This document shows, in pieces, positions 59,556-64,000 of a DNA stretch of 64,000 nucleotides. Below the pieces are notes generated by a model. It was not told the DNA's origin. It saw only the letters and a list, made by a program, of their open reading frames with translations, and made no database searches. The stretch covers positions 186,001 to 250,000 of the forward strand of contig CAWHVF010000007.1 of NCBI GenBank assembly GCA_963832785.1, read 5' to 3'. Every line of letters begins with the position of its first letter. Position 1 is the first letter of the stretch. Source of the stretch: CAWBRT01 sp963832785. GTDB lineage: Bacteria; Acidobacteriota; Terriglobia; Terriglobales; Acidobacteriaceae. The translations under genes were made by a program, and so were the position numbers.

Positions 59556-59751
59556 GCTTGTTTCATAAATGGCTTTGAAGGTGCATTATCGTGGAAGCCC
59601 ACGGCTTTAGCCGTGGGGGCAAAGGACCAAGGAAACCGGCTTTAGCCGCAGTGACGGCGTTTCCACTGCGCCTAAAGGCGCTACTGTTAAGCCCATTGTT
59701 TCCCACGCCTAAAGGCGTGGGCTTCCACCAGGTTCCATTTATGAAACAAGC
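59556..59751. mobile_element. MITE-like element with perfect 17-bp terminal inverted repeats
   Basis: GCTTGTTTCATAAATGG (59556-59572) is exactly complementary to 59735-59751. A second nested inverted repeat is GTGGAAGCCCACG (starting 59591) against the arm ending at 59728, with internal palindromes ACGGCTTTAGCCGT and CACGCCTAAAGGCGTG. It is 196 bases long with no coding capacity. It sits 22 bases upstream of the hydroxyacid dehydrogenase start and 5 bases past the kinase stop. The inner part belongs to the same family as the element at 51612. Confidence 0.85.
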
Positions 59752-59756
59752 CTCAG

Positions 59757-61298
59757 CTACTCCGCGTGCTTGTTCTGATATTCGGCGATGGCGGTAAATG
59801 CCGGCTGCAGGCCGCCATAGACTTGCTCATAGATAGCGTAGAGCTGCCTGTAGCGGGCCGCCGCCGCGGGCGCGGGCTGGAATGACTTGGCCACGCCAAC
59901 CAATTTCCTTGTATCCGCAATCCCCTTCACCACTCCCGCCGATACGAAGCCCAGCACCGCCGCTCCGAATGCCGCACCTTCGTTTATATCGGGAAGGTGC
60001 ACCGTTTTGCCAAACACATCCGCCAGCATTTGCAGCCAGAATTCGCTGCGGGTGAAACTCCCGCTCACCCTGATTTCGCGGGCCTCTCCGGCCACCTCTT
60101 CCAGGACAAGCAGAATGCTGTTCATGCGGTAGCAGACGCCTTCCATGGCCGCCCTTATGAGGTGATCTTTGCCATGGTCCAGATTCAACCCGAACAGCAC
60201 GCCGCGCGCATCGGCATTCCAGTTGGGCGCGCGCTCGCCCAGGAAGAACGGCAGCATGATCAAGCCATCCGAACCGGCCGGAACCTTGCCGGCATTGCCG
60301 GTCAGCAGTGTGTAAGGATCGACGCCGAGCCTTTCGGCTTCCGCCCGTTCCGCTTGGCCGAAGTTGTCGCGCAACCAGCGCAAGACGATGCCGCCGTTGT
60401 TTATAGCGCCGCCCAGCACCCAGGTATCGTCGATCAGGTTATAACACCAGGTCCGCCCCTTCTCGTCGGTTTGTGGGTGATCGGACAAAATGCGCACCGC
60501 GCCGCTGGTGCCGATGGTGGCGCTCATCTGTCCGGCTTCCACCGCCCCTATGCCGACATTCACCAGCACGCCGTCTCCGGCGCCCACGACCACAGGGATT
60601 CCCGGCGGCAAGCCCGTCCGCCTCGCCGCTTCCGCGCTCAGCGGGCGGCTGTAGATGGTGGGAACAACCTCAGGCAGAGAGTCGCGCGCGATTCCGAGAA
60701 AGTCGATCAGCTCTTCGTCCCACTCCAGCTTTAATTCGTTGTACATTCCGGTGCCGCTGGCGATGGAGCGATCGACCACCCACTCGCCGGTCAAAAGCAT
60801 GAATGCATAGTCTTTGATGGAGCCGAAGCGGGGCGACTGCCGGCCAAGTTCGGGGTGTTCCTTCAGCAGCCACGCGATCTTGGCAAAGGGATACATGGGG
60901 TGCAGTGGACAACCGACACGCCGGTAGACCGGCAGCCACTGCAAGTCACCCGCTTTCATCTCGTTTACCTGCGGCTGGCTGCGGCTATCGGCCCAGGTCA
61001 ACAGGCGAGTGACGGGCTGCAGCTTGCGATCGAAGCCAAGAAAGCTGTGGAATACCGAGCTCAAGGCCACGCCATCAGGCCGGCAGCCGCTGCCCGCCAG
61101 CTTGCTCGCCAGCTCGCGCAACACCGCCTCCATGGCGGCCACGACCTCGGCCGTATCCTGCTCCGCCCAACCTGGCCTGGGAACATATAACTGGTACTCG
61201 CGAGCGGCGTCACCGTGAGAGCGCCCATCCGGCGTATAGGCAACAGCTCTGACTCCCGCAGTTCCGATATCGACGCCGATCCAAAGCGGGCTTTCCAT
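59757..61298 (-). CDS. FGGY-family carbohydrate kinase (gluconokinase-like)
   Basis: This 513-residue protein has the actin-like ATPase fold: phosphate-1 'IGVDIGTAGVRAVAY', 'FGSIKDYAFMLLTGEWVVD', 'VVGAGDGVLVNVG', 'MSATIGTSGAVRIL' and the adenosine motif 'GSFTRSEFWLQMLADVFG'. In the FGGY family it most resembles gluconokinases. ATG 61298 follows AAGGAAAG and is preferred over the upstream extension. It would phosphorylate a sugar acid or polyol made or imported by the cluster. Confidence 0.88.
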   Translation of the reverse strand: MESPLWIGVDIGTAGVRAVAYTPDGRSHGDAAREYQLYVPRPGWAEQDTAEVVAAMEAVLRELASKLAGSGCRPDGVALSSVFHSFLGFDRKLQPVTRLLTWADSRSQPQVNEMKAGDLQWLPVYRRVGCPLHPMYPFAKIAWLLKEHPELGRQSPRFGSIKDYAFMLLTGEWVVDRSIASGTGMYNELKLEWDEELIDFLGIARDSLPEVVPTIYSRPLSAEAARRTGLPPGIPVVVGAGDGVLVNVGIGAVEAGQMSATIGTSGAVRILSDHPQTDEKGRTWCYNLIDDTWVLGGAINNGGIVLRWLRDNFGQAERAEAERLGVDPYTLLTGNAGKVPAGSDGLIMLPFFLGERAPNWNADARGVLFGLNLDHGKDHLIRAAMEGVCYRMNSILLVLEEVAGEAREIRVSGSFTRSEFWLQMLADVFGKTVHLPDINEGAAFGAAVLGFVSAGVVKGIADTRKLVGVAKSFQPAPAAAARYRQLYAIYEQVYGGLQPAFTAIAEYQNKHAE

Positions 61299-61321
61299 GC
61301 GCTTTCCTTCTTGAGCCTCTA

Positions 61322-62594
61322 TTAGGAGACCGCTGCGCTGCTCGTCTGCTTGAGCCGGAATAATGTCTCCCCGGCACGCGGGACGACCATAATGCCCTCG
61401 CGCTCGCGTCCGCGCCATTCGTCGAAGTTGATGGCCGCCGGGTTCATGTATCCCAGATTGATCCGCCGGCAGCGCTCTTCCGGGATGCCGGTGGCAAGCG
61501 TCACCCGGATGCGGGGCGTTTCGACGCCGGCCGCGGCGTCATACTCGCCCAGGCCCTTCACGTGGCTGGAATGCGCCAGAATCGTGCCGGGGTAATGTTT
61601 GAAGCGCTCCCATTGCTTCAGGAAATAGTCGCGGCAGTGGTAGCCGACTTCGTCGAGCAGCTTGCCGTGGGTGTAGCTGACCTCGGTAATGCGAGGGCTG
61701 TAAATGACAACCTCGCCGCCGTCCGCGATGGCGGGCTCCATCTTGTACATGCCCTTGGCGGCGGTCCACAAGTCGTCGTACAAATCGGGCATGACGGACA
61801 GCACCCGCCGGAAGGGCTTTTCCACGTAAACGATGTGCTTCTGCGCCGACAGCTCGGAAGCCGCTGCCCACGCCTCCTCGGGCGAGCCGAAATATAGCCC
61901 TGCCAAGCCTTCGTGGGTGACTACCAGGGCGAAGCAGGAGGCCGGCCGGGGAATGAGCGCCGCTGCGCGATCGATAACCTGTCTAACCACCGTGTAGCCG
62001 GCCCCGATAACCTTATAGCTGGTGACCACCGCGCCCAGCCAGTGCGTTAGGTTAATGATCTCCGGGCCGGCAATCCCGGGGAAAAAGTATTTGTTGCCGC
62101 CGGAAAAGCCCACCACCTCATGCGGAAAAACCGGACCACAGATAACGATGTGATCGTAGTCGAGGATCAGCTTGTTGAGCGTGACCGGAAGCTCCTGCGA
62201 CATCAAGCCGCCGGTCATCTGTCCGATATCAGCCGCGGGAATCGACGCCCAGCTGGACAAAATTCCGCGGGTCCTCCCAGTGGTGGTTGAAGATGTGCGA
62301 ATCGCCTGCCATGCCGGCAACGACGGTGCGGCCGATTAGTTTGCTCAATTGCGCGTCGTTCATCGGCGTGTGCGTTCCCAGGGCAACCAGATAATCCAGT
62401 GCCCGCACGCGCGGCCGGAGCAGCTCCTGAAAGGCAGCGAACATCTGCGGCATGGGCATGGTTCGCGTGCCGTCCGGAATCAGGACCAGAATGCGTTTGC
62501 CATCCAGCCGGGCGGTGCTTAGCGCCTCGGCCACCAGCGCACGCGTCTCTTCGCCAGTCAGATATTTATCGGTAAATCCTCTTCCGATTGCCAT
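61322..62594 (-). pseudogene. LarA-family (nickel-pincer lactate racemase-like) protein, one frameshift
   Basis: The first part (from ATG 62594) reads 'MAIGRGFTDKYLTGEETRALV', 'ILVLIPDGTRTMPMPQMF', 'LVALGTHTPM' and 'GDSHIFNHHWEDP'. Around 62240-62252 the frame moves by one base and continues 'IPAADIGQM', 'VICGPVFPHEVVGFSGGNKYFFPGIAGPEII', to a normal C-terminus at 61322. The His residues and the Lys in 'GGNKYFFPG' correspond to cofactor and catalytic positions of LarA. The family includes racemases and epimerases of 2-hydroxy acids, including gluconate. Cofactor-making larB/C/E are not in the window. The single indel may be a base-call error. Confidence 0.85.
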
Positions 62595-62606
62595 CGTCCA
62601 CCTCGA

Positions 62607-63476
62607 CTAGACGCCGCTGAAGGCGTCAAAGCCTCCATCAATGACCACCACCGCCCCGGTTACAAACGCCGCCGCCGGAGACAGCAGCCACAGCACAGCG
62701 CCCAGAAGTTCTTCCGGCTCGCCCAACCGTTTCATGGGCGTGTGTGCAATTATCGCCTTGCCGCGCGCTGTGAATTCGCCGGTCTTCGCGTCCCTCAGCA
62801 GAAAACGGTTCTGGTGGGTAAGGAAGAAGCCCGGAGCTATGGCGTTGACGCGAATGCGCGGCGAGTACTCCTGCGCCATATGAACCGCCAGCCACTGGGT
62901 AAAGTTGCTGATCCCCGCTTTTCCCGCCGAGTAGGCCGCCACCCGGGTGAGCGGCCGCAGGGCGGCCAATGAGGAGATGTTCAGGATCGTGCCGCCGTCC
63001 TGCTGCGCCATCATCCTGCCGAATACCTGGCAGGGAAGCACGGTTCCCAGCAGGTTCAGCTCGAAGACCCAGCGCAGCGCATCCGCCGGTATGTCGAAGA
63101 ACTTGAGGTCGGCGCTGGCGGTCGCCTGCGGCTTGTTGCCGCCGGCGGCGTTGATGAGGCAATCGATGCGGCCAAAGCGGGCGATAACTTCTGCGCTGGC
63201 CTTCTCCAGGCTCTTGACGTCCAGGACGTCGCACTCAAAAAGCGCGGCCCGCGCCGCGCGTTCGCCCAGGCGCTTAAGGACCGCCTTGCCGGGCTCGACG
63301 TTGATATCGAGAATGGCCACATTGGCGCCGCAGCCGGCCAGCGCGCAGGCAAACTCGCTGCCCAGAATTCCGCTCCCGCCGGTGATCACCGCGGTTTTCC
63401 CGCTGAAGTCGTACATGGCCACGAGTTCGTTCAGTGTCAGTATCGGTTTTTGTTCTTCGTTTAATGAAGCCGGCAT
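62607..63476 (-). CDS. Short-chain dehydrogenase (mannonate oxidoreductase/gluconate dehydrogenase-like)
   Basis: This 289-residue SDR has TGGSGILG as cofactor motif, 'INAAGGNKPQA', Ser in 'LNISSLAALRPL', Tyr and Lys in 'AAYSAGKAG', and a longer substrate loop around 'TPMKRLGEPEELLGAVLWLLSP'. This version is typical of sugar-acid oxidoreductases acting on fructuronate, mannonate or gluconate. ATG 63476 has GGGAGGAAAG directly before it. It appears to be the first gene of the minus-strand organic-acid cluster. Confidence 0.88.
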   Translation of the reverse strand: MPASLNEEQKPILTLNELVAMYDFSGKTAVITGGSGILGSEFACALAGCGANVAILDINVEPGKAVLKRLGERAARAALFECDVLDVKSLEKASAEVIARFGRIDCLINAAGGNKPQATASADLKFFDIPADALRWVFELNLLGTVLPCQVFGRMMAQQDGGTILNISSLAALRPLTRVAAYSAGKAGISNFTQWLAVHMAQEYSPRIRVNAIAPGFFLTHQNRFLLRDAKTGEFTARGKAIIAHTPMKRLGEPEELLGAVLWLLSPAAAFVTGAVVVIDGGFDAFSGV

Positions 63477-63557
63477 CTTTCCTCCCGGACGGCCGCCTGC
63501 CATGGCAGCGCGGTATCACATAGTTTCGCCGTTAGCCTCTTAGAATCTGTCCAAAAA

Positions 63558-64000
63558 CTAAGTAGCGCGGCGCAGCAGCAGATGAGCGAAAGCGATGTAG
63601 ATCATAGCTTCTGCCGAGGTGTGCCGCAGTTCGTAATCTTTACTGAGGCGGCGGGACCAGTTCAACCAAGCCAAGGTGCGCTCCACAATCCAGCGCTTGG
63701 GCAGAACCCGGAAGCGGTGCATCTCATTGCGCTTGACCACCTCAACCTGGTAGCCGAACATCTGCTTGGCCCAGTCAATCAATTTGCCCGCATAACCACC
63801 ATCCACCAACACCTTGCGCAGAGTATCGAAACGACAAAACAGCCGCATTAACACCGCCCGCGCCCCCACTCGGTCCTGGATGCCGGCCGAGTGTACCACT
63901 ACCGTCAGCAGATTGCCTTGCGTGTCTACCGCGATGTGCCGCTTGCGTCCCTTGATCTTTTTGCCCGCATCGTAGCCACGCTGCCCCCTTTTAACACCGT
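63558..64000 (-). mobile_element. IS5-family transposase, partial at right edge
   Basis: The minus strand is open from the window edge to the stop at 63558: 'RGYDAGKKIKGRKRHIAVDTQGNLL', 'VLVDGGYAGKL' (Asp of the DDE triad) and 'RWIVERTLAWLNWSRRLSKDYE' (Glu with the IS5 Y-x-x-x-E signature). The N-terminal part lies outside. The sequence TAGAATCTGTCCAAAAACTA at 63541-63560 overlaps the end of the gene and is probably the element's terminal inverted repeat. It marks insertion beside the SDR gene. Confidence 0.88.

Overview
This 64 kb window comes from a GC-rich bacterial chromosome, most likely a soil-type member of the Acidobacteriota. That assignment is an inference from protein content: secreted metacaspases, several conserved hypothetical families I associate with that phylum, many ABC-transported organic acid and phosphorus functions, and scattered 'GTGGAAGC...GCTTTAGCC' palindromes. 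No rRNA, complete tRNA or CRISPR array is visible.

Left part (1-22 kb): metals and phosphorus. A manganese-type operon (mntH, a CDF-like transporter, an HMA-domain protein running off the left edge) is divergent from a DtxR/MntR regulator. Then come UDP-glucose dehydrogenase, a secreted LolA-like protein, a membrane protein, a PHP phosphoesterase directly joined to a GT4 glycosyltransferase, two PhoU-type proteins, a secreted phosphodiesterase of the alkaline phosphatase superfamily and a GGDEF-EAL protein. The high-affinity phosphate operon pstSCAB follows, with a candidate Pho box upstream and a broken second pstS downstream. Together these look like a phosphate-limitation region.

Middle (22-35 kb): a scar-like intergenic stretch (tRNA 3'-end fragment, 12-bp tandem repeat, large hairpin). 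An RNA-chaperone and cold-stress neighbourhood follows (RRM protein, DEAD-box helicase, cold-shock protein, ribosomal protein S21), interspersed with two paralogous receiver-like proteins. Then come a cyclase-family hydrolase, a PilZ protein, two neighbouring secreted caspase-like proteins, a decayed response-regulator fragment and bacterioferritin.

Right-centre (35-52 kb): glucarate dehydratase, a two-gene ABC system with unusual fusions (MgtE_N-like domain on the ATPase, double permease), and a very convincing phosphite dehydrogenase (ptxD). Next is an operon glpP - Fbp/Afu-type ABC transporter - HAD-IIA phosphatase - metallo-beta-lactamase protein, transcribed divergently from glpD. The glpD leader carries a long terminator hairpin just before the ATG, the arrangement expected for GlpP-controlled antitermination. 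I read this as a glycerol-3-phosphate uptake and use locus.

Right end (52-64 kb): a long minus-strand cluster for an organic or sugar acid: SDR, LarA-family protein, FGGY kinase, D-2-hydroxyacid dehydrogenase, SDR, and a branched-chain-type ABC transporter with a permease-ATPase fusion. A 196-bp MITE-like element with perfect 17-bp terminal inverted repeats sits between two of its genes, and an IS5-family transposase runs off the right edge. Three genes between 47.8 and 62.6 kb (transporter binding protein, ornithine cyclodeaminase, LarA) carry frameshifts inside otherwise well conserved coding sequence. These are either recent decay or assembly indels.
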